Assembly (NCBI GenBank): GCA_017829075.1
Contig: JAGAJA010000073.1
Coordinates: 1 to 64,000, forward strand
Direction of reading: 5' to 3'
Origin: Oscillospiraceae bacterium
Lineage (GTDB): Bacteria; Bacillota_A; Clostridia; Oscillospirales; Ruminococcaceae
Length of the DNA stretch: 64,000 bases
Position numbers and translations under genes: made by a program. This document shows, in pieces, positions 43,921 through 51,742 of the stretch (position 1 is the stretch's first letter; each line of letters opens with the position of its first letter). A model generated the notes under the pieces. It was not told the origin of the DNA and made no database searches. It saw only the letters and a list, made by a program, of their open reading frames with translations.

Positions 43921-44625
43921 TTCAAACGGATCGAAGTTATTGCTTTCCACTTTCGCTGCATACAGCTTGAGCGTATTGTTCACTGTGTTCACCGTTCCGA
44001 GGAAAATCTCTTCCGCACGGTAAAAGCCTTGAATGCGAAGCTGATTATCAAGCCACGTCAGATTATTTCCAGTGTGCTTCAGATTTTCCTCGTTGACATT
44101 TCCGTCAAGTATAACATTCACCAGAACCTGCTGCTGAGAGGGAGCAAGATTCATATCGTAAGGCTGGAGCGGTCTGTATCCCTCTGCTGGCAGAATGCTC
44201 ACCAAACCGTTATATTCAAATACTGCGGTCTGTATCTGGGACAGATCAAAATATCCCTTGCTGCGGCACTGCGTCAGAAAATCGCTGAGGTCTATCTTCG
44301 CCTTTTTGAAATTATCGCGGTACAGTTTGCCCTTGTCATACAATATTATCGGCTTTCCGCTTAACAGCTTGCGCATATGCGTGGATTTGCTCGTGACAAG
44401 CGAAACCAGATAAGCGCTGACAGCATAGATTATCATTGCGAGCAGCGTTCTTTCCGGATTTTCAAGCTCGGTGGCAAACTCCGCCGCAATAGAACCGATC
44501 GAAATTCCGATAATATAATCAAACATACTGAGCTGGCAAAGCTGCTTGTTTCCCATCAGCTTTGTCAGCATAAACAGCGCTATTACGCTGGAAATTGACG
44601 TCAGAGCAACTTTTAATAAGTCCAT
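43918..44625 (-). CDS. DUF421 (YetF/YcaP-like) membrane protein
   Basis: 235 aa. Two to three N-terminal transmembrane helices with the family pattern LTKLMGNKQLCQLSMFDYIIGISIGSIAAEFA, then the soluble alpha/beta domain with GKPIILYDKGKLYRDNFKKAKI. YetF-type proteins are envelope proteins linked to spore or stress functions; the biochemical role is unknown. AAGGGGGAT precedes the ATG. Monocistronic. Confidence 0.9.
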   Translation of the reverse strand: MDLLKVALTSISSVIALFMLTKLMGNKQLCQLSMFDYIIGISIGSIAAEFATELENPERTLLAMIIYAVSAYLVSLVTSKSTHMRKLLSGKPIILYDKGKLYRDNFKKAKIDLSDFLTQCRSKGYFDLSQIQTAVFEYNGLVSILPAEGYRPLQPYDMNLAPSQQQVLVNVILDGNVNEENLKHTGNNLTWLDNQLRIQGFYRAEEIFLGTVNTVNNTLKLYAAKVESNNFDPFE

Positions 44626-44670
44626 TTTTATCCCCCTTTTTGACTTAGGATATGTCAGAAAGGGGGATTT

Positions 44671-44832
44671 ATACTAATAACCGTTTGAATGAGGAAAAAG
44701 ATTTGCAGAGAGACAGTGCCGCTATCTAGGAAAAGAAACGCAGGCGTACTGTATGTACGTCAAGTTTCTTTGACGACGATAGCGGTGCTGGATTTCTGCA
44801 AAGATTTCTTGAGTTTAAATGGTTATTAGTAT
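44671..44832. repeat. 162-bp MITE-like inverted repeat
   Basis: Ends are perfect 12-bp inverted repeats (ATACTAATAACC / GGTTATTAGTAT), and the arms remain complementary through most of their length (for example GCAGAGA...TGCCGCTATC with GATAGCGGTGC...TCTGC). There is no coding capacity. It would fold as one long hairpin. Confidence 0.7.
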
Positions 44833-44868
44833 TATACGGTGTTTTCTGTATTTGAATTAATGCAAAAC

Positions 44869-45759
44869 TCAGCTTCTCAGCAGCCTGAGATAATGATTTG
44901 CCTCACGAAGCACATGGTCGGCGAGCAGCGGAAGAATTACAGAGCGTATCTTGTTCTGCTCTATCCCCTGCGTTCCCGCCGCCTTGAAATCCCGGAATTT
45001 CTTTGTCAGTTCCAGAGAATTCCCGGTCATTGCGGCGTTCTGCGCGCTGCGGCATTTCTCAAGCAGTACGCAGTATTCGTCAGCGAATTTGTCCGCCGAC
45101 TCAAACAGCTCCTTTTCACAAGGATCCAGCAGACCGCGGATAAACATTGCGTGCTCCATCATAATGCGATTCCAGAAGCACTCGGTTTCTTTCATTGAGC
45201 TGTCCGGAAGAGCGCCGTTCTTCTCAAGGCACTCCACGAACTCCCTGTACAGCTTCGCTTCTCTGATGATATGCTCGATAAGAAGCGGATAATTCATCGT
45301 GAACATATCCCCGCACAGAACGTTTTTCAGAACAGTTTCCTTGAACGAGATAAGTCCGTCCAGCAGTTCAAGCGCTCTTTGATTGAGTTTACGAACCCTG
45401 CCCCGCATTTCGGGATTTTCATTACATTTCCCGCAGCCGCCCCTCAAACGCAGCTCCATGCTTGTGATATCGTTGTCTATGGATATTCCGGTAAAATGCT
45501 CGGTCTGCTTTTCGGCAAGGGCGGTGAACTCCGTAACGATCTCCTGCGAACGCAGCACCTGCTGATTTATTACGCCGTTTCCAAGCTTTACGGCTTCGCA
45601 CAGCAGCTTTTCAAATTCGCATTTGAAGAATTCCGCCTTTTCTGAAAACGACGGGTTTGCGGGAGTAAATCCTGCTTCAAGGAACAGCGAATGCTCTTTC
45701 ATTATCCGTCCGAAAAACAGGTGCAGCTCCAACGACTTCTCAACAAAATTATTGTACAT
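44869..45759 (-). CDS. DUF2935 hemerythrin-like metal-binding protein
   Basis: 296 aa, made of two homologous all-helical halves: ELHLFFGRIMKEHSLFLEAGF at the N-terminus and ECFWNRIMMEHAMFIRGLLDP near 205, each with the conserved E..H metal ligands; further ligands in LIEHIIREAKLYREF and LADHVLREANHYLRLL. DUF2935 proteins are metal-binding and frequent in Clostridia; function unproven. Start ATG 45759 follows GGAGG. Confidence 0.85.
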   Translation of the reverse strand: MYNNFVEKSLELHLFFGRIMKEHSLFLEAGFTPANPSFSEKAEFFKCEFEKLLCEAVKLGNGVINQQVLRSQEIVTEFTALAEKQTEHFTGISIDNDITSMELRLRGGCGKCNENPEMRGRVRKLNQRALELLDGLISFKETVLKNVLCGDMFTMNYPLLIEHIIREAKLYREFVECLEKNGALPDSSMKETECFWNRIMMEHAMFIRGLLDPCEKELFESADKFADEYCVLLEKCRSAQNAAMTGNSLELTKKFRDFKAAGTQGIEQNKIRSVILPLLADHVLREANHYLRLLRS

Positions 45760-45840
45760 AATTACCTCCGTGGCATATAGCTCATTTACCATCAGATACA
45801 TTATATGCGCATGGGGGAGATATGGTGACAGGTTCCCTAA

Positions 45841-45879
45841 AACAGCAAATTCCCGGTCAAAAAACCGGGAAAAACTGTT
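45841..45879 (-). terminator. Terminator of the choloylglycine hydrolase gene
   Basis: TTCCCGGT / ACCGGGAA core with outer AACAG / CTGTT, 12 bp after the leftward stop. Confidence 0.7.
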
Positions 45880-45890
45880 ATCCGTTCATA

Positions 45891-46865
45891 TCAATTCTGC
45901 ATAAATATCTGTTCTCCGTGAACCGGAGTATATCTCGCAAGACTATTGCCGTCAAGGTTTTCCTTGTGCATATCCACTGCGGATATCTGGTGATTTTCAT
46001 AGGTCGTGTAATAATAAATTCCCTTGTCCGCATTGCAGCAGGAAGTGTAGATAGTCAGCTCATATTTTCCGTCGCCTAAGTCGCAGCAACCTCTCTGCTG
46101 ATCCACAGAACCGAGGATATGGAAGAACTGGCTTACGCTCTCCGCCTCGGAGTTTCCGGATATGGAATTCATTTTAACGAACGCGACCCGCACAAACCTC
46201 GACTGGGAGGAAAGATCTCCGGGAAGTCCCAGCGCTCCCATTCCCCGGCTGTAACATTTAAGCGTTAGCTTGTCTGAAAAGGTGTTTTCGGGATTTTTCG
46301 CGGACAGGTGCATATAATTGTTCAGATTGAACATCTGCTCGTCAAATGGCGGGTTGTTTGTAAGAACTCCAACGGGATTGTCATATATTCTGATTCCCTC
46401 GTTAACCGATTCGAGAGTTATAGCCTCGTCCTTATCCGCAATTATCCAGTGAAGCTGGGCGCAGGGCATTCTGTCATTGAACGGCGTGTTCAGAATGTTT
46501 ATCCTGCCCAGCAGCTCCCGCGCTTCCTTGACGCTCGCGCACTGTCCCAGTACCCAGAGTATCAGTTCAAACTGCGCAACATTGTCCTTCCCCTGCTCAG
46601 CGTCGAAGTAATGCGCATTTCCCACGAAATTCAGCCCTGCCATACCAAGTCCCTTCTCGTTCACAGCGTCATAGTAAAGCGGGAAATTCTCTGCAACATG
46701 AGCCATTCCAATCATTGCGTAATGCTTTTCCATTACTCCCATAGTTCGGAAATTCACCGGGAAATTCCGCGGAGTTACCACGATCTCATCGCCGTATGAA
46801 AACTCGTAATCAAGCGTTCTCCCGAAATAAAAATCATCTGTTTTATATGTCGCCGCAGTACACAT
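45891..46865 (-). CDS. Choloylglycine hydrolase family (bile salt hydrolase/penicillin acylase type)
   Basis: 324 aa N-terminal-nucleophile amidase without signal peptide. Cys2 (MCTAATY) is the nucleophile after Met removal. Arg16 and Asp19 lie in GRTLDYE, Asn near 80 in GLNFVGNAHYF, Asn near 174 in LTNNPPF and Arg near 226 in SSQSRFVRVAF: the complete catalytic set. It would cleave the amide of conjugated bile acids or related acyl amides in the cytoplasm. The promoter carries an 11-bp inverted repeat at its -10 site. Whether bile salts are the substrate cannot be decided from sequence alone. Confidence 0.92.
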   Translation of the reverse strand: MCTAATYKTDDFYFGRTLDYEFSYGDEIVVTPRNFPVNFRTMGVMEKHYAMIGMAHVAENFPLYYDAVNEKGLGMAGLNFVGNAHYFDAEQGKDNVAQFELILWVLGQCASVKEARELLGRINILNTPFNDRMPCAQLHWIIADKDEAITLESVNEGIRIYDNPVGVLTNNPPFDEQMFNLNNYMHLSAKNPENTFSDKLTLKCYSRGMGALGLPGDLSSQSRFVRVAFVKMNSISGNSEAESVSQFFHILGSVDQQRGCCDLGDGKYELTIYTSCCNADKGIYYYTTYENHQISAVDMHKENLDGNSLARYTPVHGEQIFMQN

Positions 46866-46953
46866 TTCTTTTCCTCCTGAATAAAAAGTCTATAAATTGT
46901 CCGATACGCACGGAGCAAATCTTTGATTTGCGTATGCGCGAGGACTTTTGATG

Positions 46954-47003
46954 TATAATAAACGTTCTGCGTTTATTATATCACGGAATGCGCAATATAT
47001 CAA
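46954..47003 (-). promoter_or_regulatory. Promoter with operator-like palindrome for the hydrolase gene
   Basis: Minus strand TTGATA (47003-46998), 17-bp spacer, TATAAT (46980-46975). A perfect 11-bp inverted repeat TATAATAAACG / CGTTTATTATA (46954-46980) covers the -10 box and start site. A further hairpin (GCAAATC/GATTTGC, near 46914-46930) is in the 5'UTR. Confidence 0.65.
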
Positions 47004-47114
47004 TAGCGCCACTGAAAAAGTATACATAATCTGCCAAAAACGAGTGGGATTTATCAAAATCCAAGTCGGATTTCTGTTTCTTCTGAAATGCTTATTTTTC
47101 CCTCGAATGAAAAA

Positions 47115-47141
47115 AATATTTCTCTTCATTTTTTTGCTAAA
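47115..47141. repeat. 27-bp direct repeat left of the insertion sequence
   Basis: Identical to 48280-48306. Unusually long for a target-site duplication of an IS481-type element. Confidence 0.8.
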
Positions 47142-48279
47142 TGTTATGCTACAATAGATATGATACAAAAAAAGAGAAAAACGCGCTCAAAAATGTTATG
47201 ATGTTAATAACCACAAAAACACATAACGAAAGAGGCGTTTCTCTCCATGAATAGTATAGCACAAGAAGCACGGTTTCGTCAACGGGTAGTGAAATATTCT
47301 GAAAAGCACGGAGCAACGGAAGCAAGCATACGGTATAAAGTAAGCAGGATGTCAATATATCGCTGGATAAAGCGGTATAATGGGCATTGGTGGAGCTTGA
47401 AGGAACGGTCGCACCGACCGAAACACCATCCTGCGGTGCAGACAGCAGAGGAATACGACCTCATAAAGCGGCATTATCCATACTATGACGATATGCTGAT
47501 GCTGTGGGACAGGCTATGCGAAAAGGGATACAAAAGGTGCTATCAGACAATGCTGCGGGCAATCCGCCGAATGAAACTGGATAAGACGCCTTACGCAAGA
47601 CGAAAGCGCAAGCCAAAGCCATATATGCGCGCTGATTACCCAGGACAAAAGGTACAGATAGACGTAAAGTTTGTGCCGAATTACTGCGTTGCAGATGGTC
47701 GGAAATACTACCAGTACACAGCAATAGACGAATGCACAAGGTTTTGCTACCGAGAAATGTATGATGAACACAGCACATACAGCTCAAAGGTTTTTCTGAT
47801 GAAACTGATAGAGGCTTTCCCGTTCCCGATGCGTGAGGTGCAGACAGACAACGGCACAGAATGGACGAAACAGCTGCTTGTTAAAGACCCAAATGATAAA
47901 ACCCTGTTTGAAAAAGCGTTAGATGAAATGGGTATAATGTACCATCGTATCAGAGTTGCAACACCGCGTCACAACGGCAAAGTAGAGCGCCAGCACAGGC
48001 TTGACGAGGAACGCTTTTACAGTAAAATGCGTATGTACAGCTTGGCAGACGGCAGAAAACAGCTTGCACGGTATAACAAAATATCGAACAACATATCCAA
48101 AAGCTGTCTAAAATATCGCAGCCCAAATGCGGTTCTGGCAGATTATCTGGCGGTGCTGTGAACCGCCGCAAATAGCCAAATCCTCGTCGCTCCGCTCCTC
48201 ACATTTGGCTATTTGCTTTCCATATTCCTTGACATCTGTTTTTTTGAGTGCGTGTGTAACATATCATTGACAAACCTAC
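47142..48279 (+). mobile_element. IS481-family insertion sequence
   Basis: A single transposase gene between two 27-bp direct repeats. Terminal inverted repeats were not clearly resolved; related segments are GATATGATACA with CGCGCTCAAAAA on the left, and, on the other strand at the right, GATATGTTACA with CGCACTCAAAAA. Confidence 0.7.
47247..48161 (+). CDS. IS481-type DDE transposase
   Basis: 304 aa. N-terminal helix-turn-helix (YSEKHGATEASIRYKVSRMSIYRWIKRY). Integrase core with Asp in GQKVQIDVKFV near 136, Asp in VQTDNGTEW near 207, and Glu in RHNGKVERQHR near 249. All three catalytic acids are present and the frame is intact, so it may be active. It sits upstream of tRNA-Pro. Confidence 0.9.
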   Translation: MNSIAQEARFRQRVVKYSEKHGATEASIRYKVSRMSIYRWIKRYNGHWWSLKERSHRPKHHPAVQTAEEYDLIKRHYPYYDDMLMLWDRLCEKGYKRCYQTMLRAIRRMKLDKTPYARRKRKPKPYMRADYPGQKVQIDVKFVPNYCVADGRKYYQYTAIDECTRFCYREMYDEHSTYSSKVFLMKLIEAFPFPMREVQTDNGTEWTKQLLVKDPNDKTLFEKALDEMGIMYHRIRVATPRHNGKVERQHRLDEERFYSKMRMYSLADGRKQLARYNKISNNISKSCLKYRSPNAVLADYLAVL

Positions 48280-48306
48280 AATATTTCTCTTCATTTTTTT
48301 GCTAAA
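48280..48306. repeat. 27-bp direct repeat right of the insertion sequence
   Basis: Second copy of 47115-47141. It ends just before the tRNA-Pro promoter. Confidence 0.8.
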
Positions 48307-48310
48307 CTAC

Positions 48311-48339
48311 TTGACAAATCATTATCACTGTGATATAAT
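48311..48339 (+). promoter_or_regulatory. Promoter of tRNA-Pro
   Basis: TTGACA (48311-48316), 17-bp spacer, TATAAT (48334-48339). Confidence 0.85.
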
Positions 48340-48368
48340 ATATAAGTCGATTAAATAGTTACCTTTAT

Positions 48369-48445
48369 CGAGATGTGGCTCAGTTTGGTAGAGCGCTGCG
48401 TTCGGGACGCAGAGGTCGCAGGTTCGAATCCTGTCATCTCGACCA
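48369..48445 (+). tRNA. tRNA-Pro (anticodon CGG)
   Basis: 77 nt. Acceptor CGAGATG pairs with CATCTCG, then A and encoded CCA. Anticodon stem CTGCG/CGCAG with loop TTCGGGA gives CGG. The last 12 bases recur at 57522-57533, marking it as the insertion site of the second island. Confidence 0.97.
48434..48445 (+). other. Left att repeat of the SCC-like island
   Basis: TCATCTCGACCA, the 3' end of tRNA-Pro; repeated at 57522. Confidence 0.7.
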
Positions 48446-48481
48446 ATAAGCTCTCTACCCTATGGTTGAGAGCAATAAGTG

Positions 48482-48520
48482 ACGCCTGCTGGAATTGTTT
48501 CTAGCAGGCGTTTCCGTTTG
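48482..48520 (+). terminator. Hairpin after tRNA-Pro inside the island
   Basis: ACGCCTGCT / AGCAGGCGT stem followed by TTCCGTTTG. It would end tRNA-Pro transcription in the integrated state. Confidence 0.7.
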
Positions 48521-48547
48521 TATCTTACAGCAGATTGAGTGTCAATT

Positions 48548-50110
48548 TTAGAGCAATCTTTCCTCTTTAGGAGAGGGCAGGAATGTTCTTCCCAGACTTT
48601 TGGTAATGCAGTATTCACAGCCGCACAGCAGTTCAGAGGGTATCGTGACCGTCACTTCTACCTTTGTATCATACACCGTCACCGACTTGACATACTGTGC
48701 TATGAATCTCTTGCATTCGGGAATATCACGCTCATAGACGTATTCAGACAGCTCAGAGATAGCTTCATATAGCTTTTCCTCGGATATATTTATGTCCGTG
48801 TCCCTCATGGTGAGGGATTTCTGACGTTCCAGACAAGTTTTTTCATCAGCCTTTATTCTGGCGAGAATATCCCGGAAGTCATCTTCTATCATACCATCAG
48901 CGACAGCGTTTATTATGTTATTCCGCTTGATTTTGAGCCGTTCCAGTTGGAGAGTTATCTCGTTCAGTTCATCGTTGACATAGGTATTGTAGCTGTTCAC
49001 CTGTTCCTTTATGCCGCCGATTATCTCCGGTATTCTGTCCACGTTGAATATGTACTGCTCCAGAATTTCTAGCACATATTCTTCCAGCTTATCGTGACGA
49101 ATTTCCTTGTTGCAGCATTCCTCGGACAGCTTGTGCTGACAGCGGTAGGAGCGATAGGTGTAGCCCTTGCCGTTCTTGCGCTGATTTCCGGTCATTATCG
49201 CACCACAATGACCGCACCTTATCAGTCCGCTTAGCAGATATGGGTGTTTGGCGGTGTTTGCTCCGGGGGACAGCTTGTGCTTCGCTAATATTTCAGCGGC
49301 TTTGTTGTACTGCTCCTCGCTGACTATTGCAGGACAGCCGTTCTGAATACAGATGACTTCTTCCTCCGGCTTTGCTTTATGGCGGTTATGCTTACCGTCC
49401 CATTGATTATAGACATAGTACCCGGCATACTTCTTGTTCCTTAGAATGCTGTACAGAGAATTTTTGGCGAATTGATTGCCGGATTTAGTCAGCCAGCCCT
49501 GTTCATTTAGGTGTGCTATAATCGTGTTGTAGCCGTAGCCGTCCGTGTACATCTCAAATATCTTTCGCACGATTACAGCTTCATTCTCGTTGATTATCAG
49601 CCGCTTTGTGTCAGGGTCTACGTCATATCCTAATGGTGGAATACCGCCGTTGTGCAGACATTTTCTAGCCCGTACCTTGAATCCCTTCATCACCTCTCTG
49701 CCGAGGTTACTGCTGTAATATTGCGCTAATAGCTCAAACATACCTTCCATTAGTTCACCCTCTGGAGTGTCATCAGTAGGCTCTAGCACAGATATTACCC
49801 TCACACCGTTTTTGTCGAGTATAGCCTTTGCAACGGTGCTGTCGAAGCGATTTCTAGCGAATCTGTCATATTTATGCACAATTACTACGCTGAAATCACC
49901 GCTCTTGCTGTCCTCTATCATCTGGTTGAATTTATCACGCTTAGCGGTCGTGGTAGCGGATTTTGCACGGTCTATGTATTCCGAAATAATCTCATAGCCT
50001 TTCTCTCTTGCATACCTGTGAATAGCTTCCTGCTGGGCTTCAATAGACGTTTCGTGCTGCATATCTGAGCTGAATCTCGCATACAGCACAGCTTTTCTGG
50101 AATTGTTCAT
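48548..50110 (-). CDS. Large serine recombinase
   Basis: 520 aa. Resolvase catalytic domain with nucleophile Ser in [18 protein letters not shown] near residue 14 and conserved Arg in KYDRFARN; recombinase domain ([31 protein letters not shown]); zinc beta-ribbon with [10 protein letters not shown] ... [11 protein letters not shown]; long coiled coil (~380-470). This is the architecture of integrases of TnpX/Ccr/phiC31 type. Nearest gene to the left boundary of the island, so the likely integrase. Strong GGAGG site. Confidence 0.95.
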   Translation of the reverse strand: MNNSRKAVLYARFSSDMQHETSIEAQQEAIHRYAREKGYEIISEYIDRAKSATTTAKRDKFNQMIEDSKSGDFSVVIVHKYDRFARNRFDSTVAKAILDKNGVRVISVLEPTDDTPEGELMEGMFELLAQYYSSNLGREVMKGFKVRARKCLHNGGIPPLGYDVDPDTKRLIINENEAVIVRKIFEMYTDGYGYNTIIAHLNEQGWLTKSGNQFAKNSLYSILRNKKYAGYYVYNQWDGKHNRHKAKPEEEVICIQNGCPAIVSEEQYNKAAEILAKHKLSPGANTAKHPYLLSGLIRCGHCGAIMTGNQRKNGKGYTYRSYRCQHKLSEECCNKEIRHDKLEEYVLEILEQYIFNVDRIPEIIGGIKEQVNSYNTYVNDELNEITLQLERLKIKRNNIINAVADGMIEDDFRDILARIKADEKTCLERQKSLTMRDTDINISEEKLYEAISELSEYVYERDIPECKRFIAQYVKSVTVYDTKVEVTVTIPSELLCGCEYCITKSLGRTFLPSPKEERLL

Positions 50111-50158
50111 GGCTTGTACCTCCTGAATATTATTCGGGTTTATCCCAGAAAATAATAT

Positions 50159-50193
50159 ATGCTTACAGGAATAGTTGTTACTCCTGTAAGCAT
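50159..50193 (-). terminator. Perfect 12-bp stem between the two recombinase genes
   Basis: ATGCTTACAGGA / TCCTGTAAGCAT with an 11-base loop. On the minus strand it is followed by ATATTATTTTCT, so it may attenuate transcription between the recombinases. Confidence 0.6.
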
Positions 50194-50203
50194 ACTACAT
50201 TAC

Positions 50204-51019
50204 TTATTCCAGCCTTAGAGATACCTCTGCATGGTCTTTATAAACAACGACCTTATCCACAATGCTTCTGATGAATATTCTGCATTCCGGGGAACTTCCC
50301 GACAGCACATACGCCGTGAATACCTTGACAGCCGCCTTTAATTCATTTTCGGTCACAGATACAGCTTTACAGCCCAGCTCGTTCAGCTTCTTGCAGATAG
50401 TGTTATAGCCGTTACCTTGAATGTACATATCAAAAATCAGCCGAACGGTTTTAGCTTCTTCCTCGTTGATTATGAGATGTCCGGTAGCTGAATCCACGTC
50501 ATAGCCGAGAGGTGGCTTTCCGCCGTTGTGCTTGCACTTCATAGCATTCAGCATGAATACTTTGCTGACCTCAGATGACAGATTTTTGCTGAAACCGTCT
50601 GCCGAAGCTACACCGAGAGCCTTGATAATAGTTCCAGCCATAGTGTCATCATCATAAGGCTCTGCCACAGAAATTAGCTTTACTCCGTTCTGACTCAGCT
50701 TATCCTCGTTCAAATAGAAGTCCTTGACGTTTCTGGCGAATCTGTCAATCTTGCTGACGATAACATACTGGAATCCACGGTTTGCGCTGTCAAGAATCAT
50801 CTGGTTGAATCTGTCACGCTTGGCGGTGGTAGTGCCTGACTTAGCCCTGTCGATATATTCAGCGGTAATGTCGTAGCCATTCTGCACGGCAAACTTTGTA
50901 ACGATATTTCTCTGGGCTTCAATGGACGTTTCGTGTTGCAGATGGGAGCTGAATCTCCCGTAGAATACTGCCTTTTTGGTTACTGCGGCAGTAGTAGATA
51001 TACTTGGATAATATGCCAT
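50204..51019 (-). CDS. Serine recombinase lacking zinc ribbon and coiled coil
   Basis: 271 aa. Catalytic domain is intact ([18 protein letters not shown] with Ser, SKIDRFARN) and the recombinase domain starts normally ([31 protein letters not shown]). After LNELGCKA it jumps directly to a segment matching the C-terminal end of the full recombinase ([24 protein letters not shown]). About 200 residues, with the zinc ribbon and coiled coil, are missing, with no frameshift. Good ribosome site. Could be a partner subunit or an internally deleted copy. Confidence 0.88.
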   Translation of the reverse strand: MAYYPSISTTAAVTKKAVFYGRFSSHLQHETSIEAQRNIVTKFAVQNGYDITAEYIDRAKSGTTTAKRDRFNQMILDSANRGFQYVIVSKIDRFARNVKDFYLNEDKLSQNGVKLISVAEPYDDDTMAGTIIKALGVASADGFSKNLSSEVSKVFMLNAMKCKHNGGKPPLGYDVDSATGHLIINEEEAKTVRLIFDMYIQGNGYNTICKKLNELGCKAVSVTENELKAAVKVFTAYVLSGSSPECRIFIRSIVDKVVVYKDHAEVSLRLE

Positions 51020-51084
51020 TTTCTCTCCTTTTAGTTATAAGTAGAGGGATAGGCGGTGCTGCCTATCCCTCGGTTCATGTAGCT

Positions 51085-51507
51085 TTAGTTTTGGAAATGT
51101 ATATCGGTCATGTCGTTCAGTCCGGCTGCCGTGTGTTTCAGCATATCCTCGAACTCCTGATATTCTTCCAGAATATCCTCAATATTGTCCGGGCAGATGT
51201 GTTCCTCAGCGAACTCCAGTTTGATTCCTCGTCTTTTGAGAGAGTACTGAAGGACGTATGGGTTGTATCCTTCCCTTCTCAATCTGTCGGGGTCTGGTAC
51301 AATAAGTCTTTTAGAGCCTGCCGCAAGTGCGTTTTTGATTGCCATACCGAGTGATTTAATGTAGTAGCTGTCGTACAATACAAAGCTGTCCTCGTTAGGA
51401 TGGTACTTGGCGACGTATTCCTTAACAGACTTCAGTTCAGTATAGTTGCTGGCTACACAAGCGTTAGCCTTAGGAGTTACAAGGGTTTTTTTCTTAGTAC
51501 TATTCAT
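51085..51507 (-). CDS. Resolvase-like orphan without catalytic serine
   Basis: 140 aa from ATG 51507 (AAAGGAT upstream). The segment KNALAAGSKRLIVPDPDRLRREGYNPYVLQYSLKRRGIKLEFAEEHI follows the second half of a resolvase catalytic domain (DR-L motif and helix), while the first strand with the catalytic Ser is absent. It may be a degenerate third recombinase or a regulatory subunit. Lies 65 bp upstream of the short recombinase in the same direction. Confidence 0.55.
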   Translation of the reverse strand: MNSTKKKTLVTPKANACVASNYTELKSVKEYVAKYHPNEDSFVLYDSYYIKSLGMAIKNALAAGSKRLIVPDPDRLRREGYNPYVLQYSLKRRGIKLEFAEEHICPDNIEDILEEYQEFEDMLKHTAAGLNDMTDIHFQN

Positions 51508-51531
51508 ACTATTATCCTTTCTCAATATACT

Positions 51532-51561
51532 ATCCGGCAAGTAATGATATACTTGCCGGAT
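51532..51561. repeat. Perfect 12-bp intergenic palindrome
   Basis: ATCCGGCAAGTA / TACTTGCCGGAT with a 6-base loop, between the resolvase-like orphan and the 55-aa frame. Similar in design to the stem at 50159-50193 but with a different sequence. Confidence 0.6.
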
Positions 51562-51574
51562 ATTGCCTTTGGTT

Positions 51575-51742
51575 TTAGAGCGACGGTTTGTCCTTTTTTA
51601 AAATTATTTCTAGCAGTATCTCCGCGGTAGATAAAAGCATTTTTTGATTGCCATCTGTTGAGGTATTGCTTTTATTTTCCTTGACAGCTATGTATTGCTG
51701 TTTCTTTAATTTTTCACGAGATATGCTAAATTTCTGATTCAA
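51575..51742 (-). CDS. Possible 55-residue protein overlapping the DUF927 gene end
   Basis: A TTG at 51742, 17 bp inside the DUF927 gene, opens MNQKFSISREKLKKQQYIAV..., ending KKDKPSL. Lys/Gln-rich first half and an amphipathic helix LLSTAEILLEIILKK. No Shine-Dalgarno is visible, so translation by coupling would be needed. Composition looks protein-like; confidence is limited by the rare start. Confidence 0.4.
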   Translation of the reverse strand: MNQKFSISREKLKKQQYIAVKENKSNTSTDGNQKMLLSTAEILLEIILKKDKPSL

